DNA of 64,000 nucleotides, taken from assembly GCF_000722545.1 (NCBI RefSeq), contig NZ_JNVM01000036.1:62001-126000 (forward strand), given 5' to 3'. Position 1 is the stretch's first letter. Each line of letters opens with the position of its first letter. The translations under genes were made by a program, and so were the position numbers. The stretch comes from Paenibacillus tyrphae. Its GTDB lineage: Bacteria > Bacillota > Bacilli > Paenibacillales > NBRC-103111. The notes beneath the pieces are model-generated. The model was not told the origin of the DNA. It did no database searches and was given only the letters and a program-made list of their open reading frames with translations. Of the stretch, positions 10,401 to 19,400 are shown in pieces.

Positions 10401-13400
10401 GCAACCTTCAGGAGTTTTGGCAAAATCTGCGGGATGGCAAGGACTGCATCACGGAGATTCCAAAAGACCGATGGGATCACAGCCTCTATTTTGACCCGGA
10501 CAAAAGCAAGCCGGGCAAGACGAACTGCAAATGGGGCGGATTTATTGACGGCGTGGATCAATTCGATCCGAAGTTCTTCAACATCTCCCCGCGCGAGGCG
10601 GAGATCATGGACCCGCAGGAGCGACTGTTCCTGCAGACCGTCTACGAGGCGCTGGAAGATGCGGGGTATACGCGCGAGATGCTCGCCAAACATCGCGGGC
10701 TGGGGCTTGACGGCAACGTCGGGGTCTATGTCGGCGTGATGTACGAAGAGTATCAGCTGTACGGCGCAGAGGAGACGATCCTCGGCCGACCGCTTGCCCT
10801 GTCTGGCAACCCCTCGTCGATCGCCAACCGGGTGTCGTACTTCTTCAACCTGCACGGGCCGAGCCTTGCCGTCGATACGATGTGCTCGTCTTCGCTGACG
10901 TCGATTCATCTGGCCTGCCAGAGCTTGCAGCAAGGCGGCTGTGAACTGGCGATCGCCGGCGGTGTCAACGTCTCGATTCACCCGAACAAGTACCTGCTGC
11001 TCGGCCAAGGCAAGTTCGCGTCGAGCAAGGGCAGATGCGAGAGTTTTGGCGAAGGGGGCGACGGCTACGTGCCGGGCGAAGGCGTGGGCGCTGTGCTGCT
11101 CAAGCCTCTGTCCAAGGCGATTGAAGACGGAGATCAGATCCACGGCATGATCAAGGCGACGGCGATCAACCACGGGGGCAAAACCAACGGGTACACCGTC
11201 CCGAACCCGAATGCGCAGGCGAATGTGATCGAGCAGGCGTTGCGCAAGGCAGGGCTTGACCCGAGCATGGTCTCTTACATCGAAGCGCACGGAACCGGCA
11301 CCTCGCTTGGCGACCCGATTGAGATCGCCGGCTTGACCAAGGCTTTCCAAGCAGGGAAAAACACTAAACTGCAATCCTGTGCCATCGGCTCGGCCAAGTC
11401 GAACATCGGGCACTGTGAGAGCGCGGCGGGCATCGCCGGCGTTACGAAGGTACTGCTGCAACTGAAGCATCGTCAACTTGCACCATCGCTGCACGCCAAG
11501 GTGCTCAACCCGAATATCGACTTTGACGCGACCCCGTTCGTCGTGCAGCAGGAGCTGGCGGAGTGGAAGCGCCCGCTGGTGGAGATCGGCGGTCAGGTTC
11601 GCGAAGTGCCGCGCATCGCTGGCATCTCATCGTTTGGAGCGGGCGGTTCCAACGCGCACGTGATCATCGAAGAGTACGTACCGGCAGAGTCGCTGCGCAC
11701 GCCTGTCGAGGTGACGCCGCAGAATCCGGCCGTGATCGTGTTGTCGGCCAAGAACGAAGAACGGTTGCAGGAGCTGGCCGTGCGCCTGCTTCACGCCATC
11801 GAGACGCAGCCGTTCACAGATGCGGACCTCGCTGACATCGCCTACACCTTGCAGATCGGTCGAGAAGCGCACGATGCGCGCATGGCGCTGCTCGTCGACT
11901 CGCTTCAAGACCTCGCGACCAAGTTGCGCGCCTGCGTGTCCGGCCAAGAGGATGTTCCAACCCTTTATCGCGGCCATGTCAAAGCCAACCGAGACACCCT
12001 CTCGCTCTTCCTCGCCGATGAAGAGCTGCAGGAAGCGATTGAAAAATGGATTCAGCGCCGCAAGCACGTCAAGCTCGTCGACCTGTGGGTCAAAGGATTG
12101 GAGCTGGACTGGAACAAGCTCTACGGCGAACACAAGCCGCGCCGCATCAGCCTGCCGACCTATCCGTTTGCCAAACAGCGCTACTGGGTGCCGGAAGGAA
12201 CGGCGGGAGCGGCACGTACCCTGATGTCTTCGAGCGTCGTGGAAAACCTTGAAGTGCTGGCCCCGGTCTCGACGAACCTGCAAGCAAGGGTGCAAGAGGG
12301 AAGCGATGGCACGCTCAACATCGAACTGTGCGACGCCCAAGGGAACATCTGCGTTCGCCTGACTGGACTGCAGGCTGAACCTGCACAAGCGAAACCTGCA
12401 CAAGCCAAGAAGCAGCCGGAATCCTTCGAGTTGATGACATTCCGAGAAATCTGGCAAGAGCAATCCCTGCCTTCTGTCACAGCCCGGAACGCTGGAACGC
12501 TCGTCTGCTTCCTGTCCGATCCGGCACTACAGCAAACGGTGCGGGAGGCGCTCAAGTCCCTGAGCCCGAGCCTGCAAGTCGAGTTCATCGCACAGGGAAG
12601 CTCGATTCCAGAGTCCTTCCAACGCATGCAGGAGGAGCGTCGAGACGTCTTCGGGATGCTGTACCTGTGGCCGCTTGAAGACAAGGCTCTGATCCGAGAG
12701 TATTCCAGTATCGTGAACATCCTGAAGTTCCTCGACGCTTCCGGTCTGAAGCCCGAACGCCTGCTGCTGGCTGGGCAATTCGAGAACGGAGTGGAGCGAA
12801 GCTACTTCGAATCGTGGATCGGATTTGAAAGATCTTTGGGCCTAGTGCTGCCTAACACGAAGGTGACGGCGGTCTTGCAGGCGGGCTCTTCCTTGCTTCA
12901 AGACTGGATGCCGCTGCTCTGGCGTGAACTCCATGCCCCGCAAGCGCAAAGCGTCCTGTACGAAGCAGGCAAGCGCCACATCTGCACCGTCCAGCCGACC
13001 CGCCTTGAAGCGGGCCAACGCACGGTGCGGGCAGGCGGCACCTACCTGATCACCGGCGGTCTCGGTGCGCTCGGCTACTTGTTCGCGGAGCATCTGGCCC
13101 AAAAACAGCCTGTGAACCTCATCCTCACTGGCCGCTCCGAGCTCGACGAAGAGAAGCGCAGCAAGCTGAGCGATCTGGAGACGCTGGGCAGCCAAGTCTT
13201 CTACCTGCAAGCGGACGTATGTGACGAAGAGCAGATGCGAGCCGGGCTGGTTCGTGCACGCGATCGCTTCGGACCTCTGCACGGCGTGCTGCACGCAGCA
13301 GGATTGTCCGGGGACGAGAGCCTTTTTGCCAAGGACATCAAGGCGTTTGAACGGGTTCTGAGCCCGAAGATCGCAGGAACCCTGCTGCTCGACGAATTGC

Positions 13401-16018
13401 TGGCGGAGGAGACCGAGCTTGATTTTGTCTGCTACTTCTCCTCGTCATCCGCTGTGTTGGGCGATTTCGGTTCCTGCGACTACGCGATCGGCAACCGCTT
13501 CCAGATGGCCTACGCGCAACATCGTCACGAACAGCAGTTGCCGGGCCAGACGCTGGTGATCAACTGGCCGCTCTGGAAAGAAGGCGGAATGGGTCTTGAT
13601 GAAGGAGAGATCACGGCGAACTACCTGAAGTCGAGCGGACAGCGCTTCTTGGAAGCGGAAGAGGGAGTGGAGCTCTTTGACCTGATCCTCTCGCAGAACG
13701 ACGTGCAGCAGCTGGTCCTCGTCGGGCAGCCAAGCCGCGTCGAACGCTTCCTCGGAATGGCTGCACAAGCGCCGACAGCGGTTCAACCCACTACGCCGCC
13801 GCCGACTTTCAGCGTCTCGTCGGGCACAGCGATGCGTCCGGAGTTGCAAGGATTCTCGCTTGAGCAATGCATCGAGTGGGATCTCAAAGAACAGGTCAGC
13901 CAGATCCTGAAAATCTCCCGCGACGAACTCGATGTCGAGGAAAATCTGGTCGACTTCGGGTTTGACTCGATCAGCTTGGCCGAGCTTGGCAACCGTCTTT
14001 CCAAGCACTACGGCCTCGAAGTGACGCCGGCCTTGTTCTTTAGCCACTCCACGTTGGAAAAATTGACCCTGCACTTCCTGCGCGAACACGAGGCGTTGAT
14101 GACGCAGCACTACCTTGAACCGACTGCCGAACCAGCCCCCGAACCGACACCCGTTCCGGTTGTCGCTCCGATTGTCGCTCCGGCCCGGCAAGAAGTCGCG
14201 GTGACAAAAGAGATTCTCGTGCCGCCGCCGACATCCGGCGTTCAAGAACCGATCGCCGTGATCGGGATGAGCGGACGCTTCCCGCAAGCGGACAGCGTGC
14301 AGGAATTCTGGCAGAACCTCAAAGCGGGCAAGAACGCGATCACCGAGATTCCTTCGGATCGCTGGGACTGGCAAAGTGACTTTGAAGAAGGCAAAATCAC
14401 GTCCAAATGGGGCGGATTCGTAAAAGACGTCGACTGCTTCGATCCGCTGTTCTTCGAGATCTCGCCGAGAGAAGCGGAGTACATGGACCCGAAACAACGC
14501 CTGTTCTTGGAGGAAGCATGGCATGCGCTCGAAGATGCCGGCTACATGGGCGATCAGATTCGCGGCAAGTTGTGCGGCGTCTACGTCGGTGTCGAAGAGG
14601 GTGAATACGGCTTCCTGACAGGGGATGGCGGCCCGCTCAACGGCAATCAAAATGCGACGTTGGCCGCCCGCATCGCCTACGCCCTCGACTTGAAGGGGCC
14701 GAATCTGGCGTTGACCGCCGCTTGCTCCTCCGGGCTGGTTGCGCTCCATCAAGCCTGCCAAGCCTTGCGCGCAGGGGACTGCGACGTGGCGCTGGCCGGC
14801 GGGGTCAATCTTTTGATCTCCCCGATGATCTACCAAGGGATGAGCAAGATCGACATGCTGTCCCCGGACGGACACTCGTATGTGTTTGATTCGCGTGCGA
14901 ACGGGTTGGTGCCGAGCGAAGCCGTTGCCGTCGTCGTGCTCAAGCCTCTGTCCAAAGCGATCGCCGATCGCGACCAGATCTACGGCTGCATCACAGCGAC
15001 CGGAGTCAACTACAACGGCCAATCGAATGGTATCACATCGCCGAACCCGGACGCTCAAGCCGATCTGATCCGCAGCGTGTATGACCGTTATGGAATCGAT
15101 TCGTCTGACATCCAGTTCGTCATGTCGCACAGCACCGGGTCGAAGCTAGGCGATCCGATGGAGATCCAAGCGCTGACCAGCGCCTTCCGCAAGCCTGGCG
15201 CTCAAACGCAGAACTGTGCGCTCTCCTCGATCAAGCCGCTCATCGGGCACACGTTTGCCGCATCGGGCATCGTCAGCCTGATCAGCATGCTGATGGCGAT
15301 GCGCGAACGCACCCTGTTGGGCTTGCACGGATTCGAATCGAGCAACGAGTACATCCGATTTGAGGAGAGTCCGTTCGTCGTCAGCACCGAGAACCGAGCG
15401 TGGACGACGCAGGAAGGCCGCCCGCGAGTCGGCGCGATCAGCACGACAGGGATCAGCGGCACGAATGCCCATGCCGTGATCGAAGAATACATTCCGACCG
15501 CGATGGCTGTGCAGGTAGAACGACCGGGCGCAGCACAGCAACTGGTGATCCTCTCGGCCCGAAACCACGACCGCCTGCAGCACATGGCGGCTCGTCTGTC
15601 CGAGCATCTCGGGAGCGAAGCGGGCCGATCCCTGACGCTCGCCCAGATCGCCTACACGCTGCAAGTCGGTCGCGAGCCGATGAAAAAGCGCGCAGCCTTC
15701 ATCGTCTCTTCCAAAGAAGAACTGCTGCAGCGCTTGCAGGAATACATCTCCTCGCCTGTTGTGGACGAGATCCGTCCTGCACCGGATCGTCACCAAGCCA
15801 GAGCCCTTGTGGAAACCGCGCTGCAAGAGCGCAATCTTGAGCAGCTGGCCGCCCTCTGGCTCTCCGGCAGCAAAGTGCCGTGGCAGCGACTACATGACGG
15901 CAAGAACGTGCAGCGCGTCTCGCTGCCGACCTATCCATTTGTGAAGCGTAGATGCTGGGTGGAGGCCAGGTCGCTACGACATGATGATCGGGATCGAAGT
16001 CAGCTGCCACATCCCTGA
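4469..16018 (+). CDS. Giant trans-AT polyketide synthase: ER(PfaD)-KS-DH-KR-ACP-KS-KR-ACP-KS, broken at the C-terminus
   Basis: A 3849-residue synthase without acyltransferase domains. Residues 1-25 form a short helix. Residues 60-490 are a PfaD-like flavin enoyl reductase (GCGGGIGTPEAVASAFMLGA). KS1 spans 512-935 (DTACSSS, Cys681). An intact DH spans 1106-1378, with His1136 in DHQVQGRKVLP and GLEYGPAF. KR1 spans 1560-1760 (GGAGGLG; Ser and Tyr of FSS and QADYATAN). ACP1 carries Ser1860. KS2 spans 1964-2404 (Cys2139, DTMCSSS). A DH stub sits near 2590-2650. KR2 is at about 2656-3096. ACP2 carries Ser3167. KS3 spans 3261-3675 (Cys3419, TAACSSG). After the post-KS motif LPTYPFVKRRCW the reading leaves homology, and the last 18 or so residues are an out-of-frame translation of a methyltransferase. 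Extension units must come from a trans-acting AT outside the window. The start has GAGGGG... AAGAGGGG about 7 bases upstream. Confidence 0.95.
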   Translation: MKIQEILRALEAKEISPEEAKQALAGARSHELQMSAPLANAVRELSVDPAVRLQPESLGHPLFQTRYRTIWSYFAGSMYRGIASKEMVVRMGQAGLLAFFGSAGFQVHELEPVLQRIQARLGSDKPYGMCLIANLNDPDEERRTAELYVEYGVKAIEVSAFSAPTLPLVYLRLKGLSRQNGRLIFPRRLIAKCSHLDTASVFLSPPPEPLVQQLLRYGLISEEEAALSQTIPLVDDLAIEADSGGHTNQGVSFSLLPAIRALKDQLQRQYRYQEEILIGCGGGIGTPEAVASAFMLGADFIFTGSINQCTVESGAHPVVKDLLQSVSIHDMAITVAGDMFEIGAKVQVVKKHTQFAARANKLHQLFHQYNSIDEIPLSIRHEIETKYFKKTFEEVWDLVCAYKRAKHPEQLEEAAENPRFKMGLIFKWYFAHSAQATLRGDEQERDNFQIFCGPAMGAFNRWVQGTPYESWQQRHVNTVAELLMRKACEHLESRQSTSVSAAGAEAVPSFEGAAIAIIGLSGQFPKSKNADEFWNNLAQGRDCISEIPATRWSLDEHYSPDPSAPGKTYSKWMGALEDADKFDPLFFNISPAEAELMDPQQRLFLESAWQAIEDAGIAPSSLSGSRTGVFVGCGTNDYGQALNHQGLNAQGLMGAASSILSARISYLLNLKGPCLAIDTACSSSLVAMAEACNSLLLGTSDLALSGGVYAAAGPTLHIMTSKAGMLSPDGRCYSFDTRANGFVPGEGVGVLVLKRLEDAVRDEDPIYGVIRGWGVNQDGKTNGITAPSVNSQIQLEQDVYERFGIDPETISLIEAHGTGTKLGDPIEVEALTESFRHFTEKTGYCALGSVKSNIGHLLTAAGVAGVIKVLLAMKHRQVPPTVHFNQLNEHIRLAKSPFYINTDLIPWEVPAGMPRRAGVSSFGFSGTNAHVVIEEHLEKESLASAAGEADAPLLFVLSAMTEEQLRTYAASMAGFLERERDLSLASIVYTLQTGRDAREVRLAFVARSRDEARQNFETYAEGRTLPGLLTSQSGTGQEEAQGIANKPLQEIAELWVKGVRLDWSELYADSRSRRAHLPTYPFARERFWVPEPEMEEGGASTLTAALHPLLHSNTSKLTEQRFSSTFTGREFFLSDHQVQGRKVLPGVAYLEMARAALEQAADMPSISLKNVVWARPIIAEEDAVSVKIGLFPEENGEIGFEVYSGLDGEIVHSQGRAVPALSDVEAPVLDLASLQAQCGQRERGAAECYDLYRRAGLEYGPAFQGMEHLYVGQEMILACLSLPAAVASTARQFILHPSLLDSALQTAIGFLTDETTLQPALPFALEELEIFGPCTTSMWAFVRRSEGNKPGDKVHKLDLDLCDESGSVRVRMKGYSSRILDRERGAEAGTLMLRPDWTERPVNLQAVQTVYTDHLVMLCEVDAEIEQSGMRSLILQTEEKGLAQRFEAYAAHAFEAIKSILQERRKGKALVQIVVPAQGDGQVFTGLSALLKTAQLENPNLVGQLIEVDDASNLAETLRENARCAGDAHVRYQGGKRWGTGWSEVEPGEEVLRIPWKDQGVYLLTGGAGGLGRIFAGEIARQVKRATLVLTGRGPLSAEKQAELQSLDANVVYRQVDVTDFAGVMQLIESIQAEHGALHGILHSAGVIRDNLILKKTTAELQDVLAPKVAGAVHLDEATQHLPLDFFVTFSSVAGAIGNPGQADYATANAFLDAFAGYRNERVANGKRSGRTLSINWPLWQEGGMQVEQETGQTLRETLGMIPMQTATGIRALYQGMASEQDQILVVEGDLDRIRAVFAKTAPTAAAGPVSRLEEEPTLISSDFEERAMEYFKTLLSSVLKMPASRIEANAPFEKYGIDSILVMQLTNQLEKTFGSLPKTLFFEYQNLRELTGYFLDAHRVLLQQLLGIGEQERVSESASVAAASTPEPSVVSSRSRSRLAASSTAVHAAPVAQPAKAAKGEQDIAIIGVSGRYPGARNLQEFWQNLRDGKDCITEIPKDRWDHSLYFDPDKSKPGKTNCKWGGFIDGVDQFDPKFFNISPREAEIMDPQERLFLQTVYEALEDAGYTREMLAKHRGLGLDGNVGVYVGVMYEEYQLYGAEETILGRPLALSGNPSSIANRVSYFFNLHGPSLAVDTMCSSSLTSIHLACQSLQQGGCELAIAGGVNVSIHPNKYLLLGQGKFASSKGRCESFGEGGDGYVPGEGVGAVLLKPLSKAIEDGDQIHGMIKATAINHGGKTNGYTVPNPNAQANVIEQALRKAGLDPSMVSYIEAHGTGTSLGDPIEIAGLTKAFQAGKNTKLQSCAIGSAKSNIGHCESAAGIAGVTKVLLQLKHRQLAPSLHAKVLNPNIDFDATPFVVQQELAEWKRPLVEIGGQVREVPRIAGISSFGAGGSNAHVIIEEYVPAESLRTPVEVTPQNPAVIVLSAKNEERLQELAVRLLHAIETQPFTDADLADIAYTLQIGREAHDARMALLVDSLQDLATKLRACVSGQEDVPTLYRGHVKANRDTLSLFLADEELQEAIEKWIQRRKHVKLVDLWVKGLELDWNKLYGEHKPRRISLPTYPFAKQRYWVPEGTAGAARTLMSSSVVENLEVLAPVSTNLQARVQEGSDGTLNIELCDAQGNICVRLTGLQAEPAQAKPAQAKKQPESFELMTFREIWQEQSLPSVTARNAGTLVCFLSDPALQQTVREALKSLSPSLQVEFIAQGSSIPESFQRMQEERRDVFGMLYLWPLEDKALIREYSSIVNILKFLDASGLKPERLLLAGQFENGVERSYFESWIGFERSLGLVLPNTKVTAVLQAGSSLLQDWMPLLWRELHAPQAQSVLYEAGKRHICTVQPTRLEAGQRTVRAGGTYLITGGLGALGYLFAEHLAQKQPVNLILTGRSELDEEKRSKLSDLETLGSQVFYLQADVCDEEQMRAGLVRARDRFGPLHGVLHAAGLSGDESLFAKDIKAFERVLSPKIAGTLLLDELLAEETELDFVCYFSSSSAVLGDFGSCDYAIGNRFQMAYAQHRHEQQLPGQTLVINWPLWKEGGMGLDEGEITANYLKSSGQRFLEAEEGVELFDLILSQNDVQQLVLVGQPSRVERFLGMAAQAPTAVQPTTPPPTFSVSSGTAMRPELQGFSLEQCIEWDLKEQVSQILKISRDELDVEENLVDFGFDSISLAELGNRLSKHYGLEVTPALFFSHSTLEKLTLHFLREHEALMTQHYLEPTAEPAPEPTPVPVVAPIVAPARQEVAVTKEILVPPPTSGVQEPIAVIGMSGRFPQADSVQEFWQNLKAGKNAITEIPSDRWDWQSDFEEGKITSKWGGFVKDVDCFDPLFFEISPREAEYMDPKQRLFLEEAWHALEDAGYMGDQIRGKLCGVYVGVEEGEYGFLTGDGGPLNGNQNATLAARIAYALDLKGPNLALTAACSSGLVALHQACQALRAGDCDVALAGGVNLLISPMIYQGMSKIDMLSPDGHSYVFDSRANGLVPSEAVAVVVLKPLSKAIADRDQIYGCITATGVNYNGQSNGITSPNPDAQADLIRSVYDRYGIDSSDIQFVMSHSTGSKLGDPMEIQALTSAFRKPGAQTQNCALSSIKPLIGHTFAASGIVSLISMLMAMRERTLLGLHGFESSNEYIRFEESPFVVSTENRAWTTQEGRPRVGAISTTGISGTNAHAVIEEYIPTAMAVQVERPGAAQQLVILSARNHDRLQHMAARLSEHLGSEAGRSLTLAQIAYTLQVGREPMKKRAAFIVSSKEELLQRLQEYISSPVVDEIRPAPDRHQARALVETALQERNLEQLAALWLSGSKVPWQRLHDGKNVQRVSLPTYPFVKRRCWVEARSLRHDDRDRSQLPHP

Positions 16019-16469
16019 CAAGCAGGGGCTGTTCCAGAACATGTCCTCGGCCCTCAACGAAGGGGGGCAGGTGCTGATGATGGACTTCATCGCGAACCTG
16101 CGCGGAGCCATCGCCGATCCGAGCATCGACATCTACATCCCGACTGTACAAGGCTGGATCGACCTGCTGGCGGAGCATCACCTCGTTCTTGACGAAGTGA
16201 TTGACGTCTCCAAGCAGGTCGCCAACTCTCTGCATGATCCTGAGCACGCGGAGAATACGAAAGGTCTGCCGGAAGTCGTACAAAATTCCATTCGGAACTT
16301 TGCCAATAGCTCGATCTCGCTTGAGAAAGGCTGGATCAGCTACTGTCTGTTCGTCATCAGCAAAAATTCAGCTCTCAGCCTGGCAGAACTGCGAGAGCAC
16401 AACGCAAAGCAGATGTCCAACAGGACGCCGTATCCGGAAGCTCGGCGCAACATGTTGCAACAAATCTAA
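15967..16469 (+). pseudogene. C-terminal half of a C-methyltransferase domain, N-terminal half missing
   Basis: In the frame different from the preceding synthase one reads GRYDMMIGIEVSCHIPDK and then NEGGQVLMMDFIANLRG, followed by about 130 residues ending in a TAA. These are the motif II/III region and the tail of SAM-dependent C-methyltransferases found in trans-AT PKS modules. The SAM-binding GxGxG part that should precede it is absent. The frame is closed by a TAG at 15948, and the sequence directly upstream still encodes the post-KS3 linker of the other frame. So a deletion (or an assembly collapse between repeated modules) joins linker and methyltransferase at about 15960-15971. A start at ATG 15981 exists but would give a fragment without cofactor site. 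The next gene starts 15 bp downstream with an ACP, the usual partner of such a domain. Confidence 0.8.
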
Positions 16470-16483
16470 AGGAGTGAGGGAGC

Positions 16484-19400
16484 ATGAGTTCCGGGATGAC
16501 CAGAACTGAGATCAAAGAGATCCTGTTCGAGATCTTCGAACAGACCTTGGGTTTGGAACGCACCGAACTGGAGCAATCGGATACCTTCAAGGAACTGGGG
16601 ATCGGATCGCTCAATGCGGTTGAACTGCTCGAAGCGATCAACGTCCGGTTCGACCTGAACCTGCCGACCAGCATCGTATTTGAATGTGCAGACCTTGAGT
16701 CTCTGGCGGTCTACATGGAAAAGCAGTTCCATACCTTCGTACAACCTGCAAAACAAGCACAGCCGAGGGTATCGGCACCAACGCCGACACCGAAACCAAC
16801 ACCAGCACCAGCACCGACACCCACTCCGCCCGCTCGCGAAGCACGGGTCGAGACCGATGAGATCGCCATCATCGGTCTCTCCGTCCGGAGTGCCGGGGCG
16901 AGCGATCAAGAAGAATTCTGGAACCTGATTCGCGACGGGAAAAAATGCATCAGCGAAGTGAGCGATCCGAAATTGCTGGAATACATCCAAGCCCATTCGT
17001 CCAATCCGTTTCCGATCAACTATGGCAAGATGGACGACATCGACCGCTTCGACCCGCTCTTTTTTAACATCTCGGCCATCGAAGCTGAGAAGATGGACGT
17101 CACCCAGCGTATTTTGCTGGAAGAAACGTACAAGTCTTTAGAAGATGCCGGCTACACCCCGACGCAGCTGCGCGGGCAGCCCGTCGGCACCTTTATCGGC
17201 ACCGCCGGTTCCTCGGCGCTCGCTCAAGATTTTTCCCATTATTCCTTGCTCGGATATGACATCAGCATCCTCGCGGCTCGCATGGCGTACTATCTGGATC
17301 TGAAAGGGCCGGCGCTGGCGGTGAACACGGCCTGCTCCTCGTCGATGGTGGCGATCGACCTGGCCTGCCAGCAGTTGAAGAGCGGGGAGCTCAACCTCGC
17401 CATCGCAGGCGGAATCACGGTCTACAGCCATCCGGGCTCGTTCATCTCCATGCACAACGCCGGGATGCTGTCTCCCAATGGCGAGTGTCGTCCGTTTGAC
17501 GATGGAGCGAACGGCATCGTCGTCGGCGACGGAGTCGGGGTCTTGATTCTCAAGCGCCTCTGCGATGCCGAGCGGGACAACGACCACATCTACGGCATCA
17601 TCCGAGGCAGCGGCACCAACCAAGACGGCCAGACCTCCGGCATCACCGCGCCGAGCTTCCTCGCGCAGAGCCAGCTGCAAGAATCGATCTACCGCAAGTA
17701 CGAGATCGACGTGGAAGACATTCAATACATCGAAGCGCATGGCACGGGCACCAAGCTTGGCGATCCGATCGAGATTCACGCCCTTAACAACACCTTCCGC
17801 AAGTTCACGACTCAGAAAGGCTTCTGCGGAATCGGTTCGCTCAAGGCGAACATTGGTCACACGACGGCTGCAGCAGGCGTGCTGGGCGTGATCAAAGTCT
17901 TGATGAGCATGAAGCATGGAGAGATGCCGCCCTCCATCCAGTATGCACAGGGCAACAAGCACATCGACTTTGCCAATAGCCCGGTCTATGTCAACACAGC
18001 TCGTCGCGAGTGGACGCCCAATCGAAATGGCAAGCGCCTGGCTGCCGTCAACTCGTTCGGCTACAGCGGCACGAATGCCCATGTGGTGATCGAAGACTAT
18101 CCCAATCCGTCGCGTGCGGTTGCAGCGCCGATCAACGAAGCAATGCCAGGTCTGTTCGTGCTGTCGGCCCAAAGTGCAGAATCGCTGCAAGCCAATGCCG
18201 ATGCCGCGCTCCGCTACCTCCGCTCTCACCCGGACGTCTCGCTCCCCGACTTCCTGTACACCTACCAAGTGGCGAGAGAGAGCATGGCACAACGGCTTGC
18301 CCTCGTTGTCAAAGACCGGGACCAGCTGATCGGACAGCTCGAACGCTACCTAGCAGGGGCCGGCAAGTCTGGAGAAGTCTTCGTGGGCACCATCGGCAAG
18401 AACGGCAGCGTCAACGGGATCAATCTGGCCGACACCGAAGAGGGACAAGCGTTCCTCCTGAGCCTGCTGCACAACCGCAAGCTCAAGACGGTTGCAGAAC
18501 TGTGGGTCATCGGCAACCGGATCGACTGGGAAGGGCTCTACCTGGCGGGGACGGTCAAGCGACTGATCGGACTGCCGACCTATTCGTTTGCGCAAGAGCG
18601 CTACCCGTTGCCTGCGTTTGAAATCGTGCAGACAGGCTTCGACAAGCAGGCAAAATCTGCCGTCAACGCCTTGCATCCGCTGCTCCATCGCAACACGTCA
18701 GACCTGACCGAAATGCGCTACAGCACCGTCTTCACCGGCGAGGAGACCTTCCTTCGCGATCAGACGGTGCCGGAATTCGCCCTGTTGGAGATGGCGCGCG
18801 CGGCTGTGGAACAGGCGTCCGGCGCTCTGAAGGAAGGTCGCACCCGCCTTCGTTTGCAAAATATCGTCTGGGAGTCGCCGCTCGCAGTGGGTGCTGACGG
18901 GTCGCAGGTGCACATCGCACTGTACCCGGCCGCTAATGGCGAGATCTCCTTTGAGATCTACAACGACGAGGAAGAGCTGCACGCATCAGGAAGCGCCGTG
19001 CTGACAGAGGACGAAGCGCCACTCCTCGATGCGTCCACCTTGCAGGAGCGGGGCGCGCGCGTCACGCTGCCGATGGTGCCTTCGCAGTTTCTGCTCCATC
19101 CGCACTTGCCGGATGCCGTGCTGCAAGGGAGTGTGCCCGCCACCTTGCAAGAGGTCGCGATCTATGCCCCTTGCCCCTCCTCCATGTGGGTTGTGGCAGA
19201 CGACGGCAACTTCACGTTCTGCGACGAACAAGGCAAGGTCTGTCTGCAAATCAGCGGTCTGCAAACGCAGAAGAACCGCCCGCAAGCGGTCTCTCCATCC
19301 GCCGAGCCGTTTGCCTTGATGACCTTTGAGGAGATCTGGCAAGAACAAGCTCGAAACAACCACGCGCCGTCCAACTTGAACACGCTGCTCTGCTTCCTCT

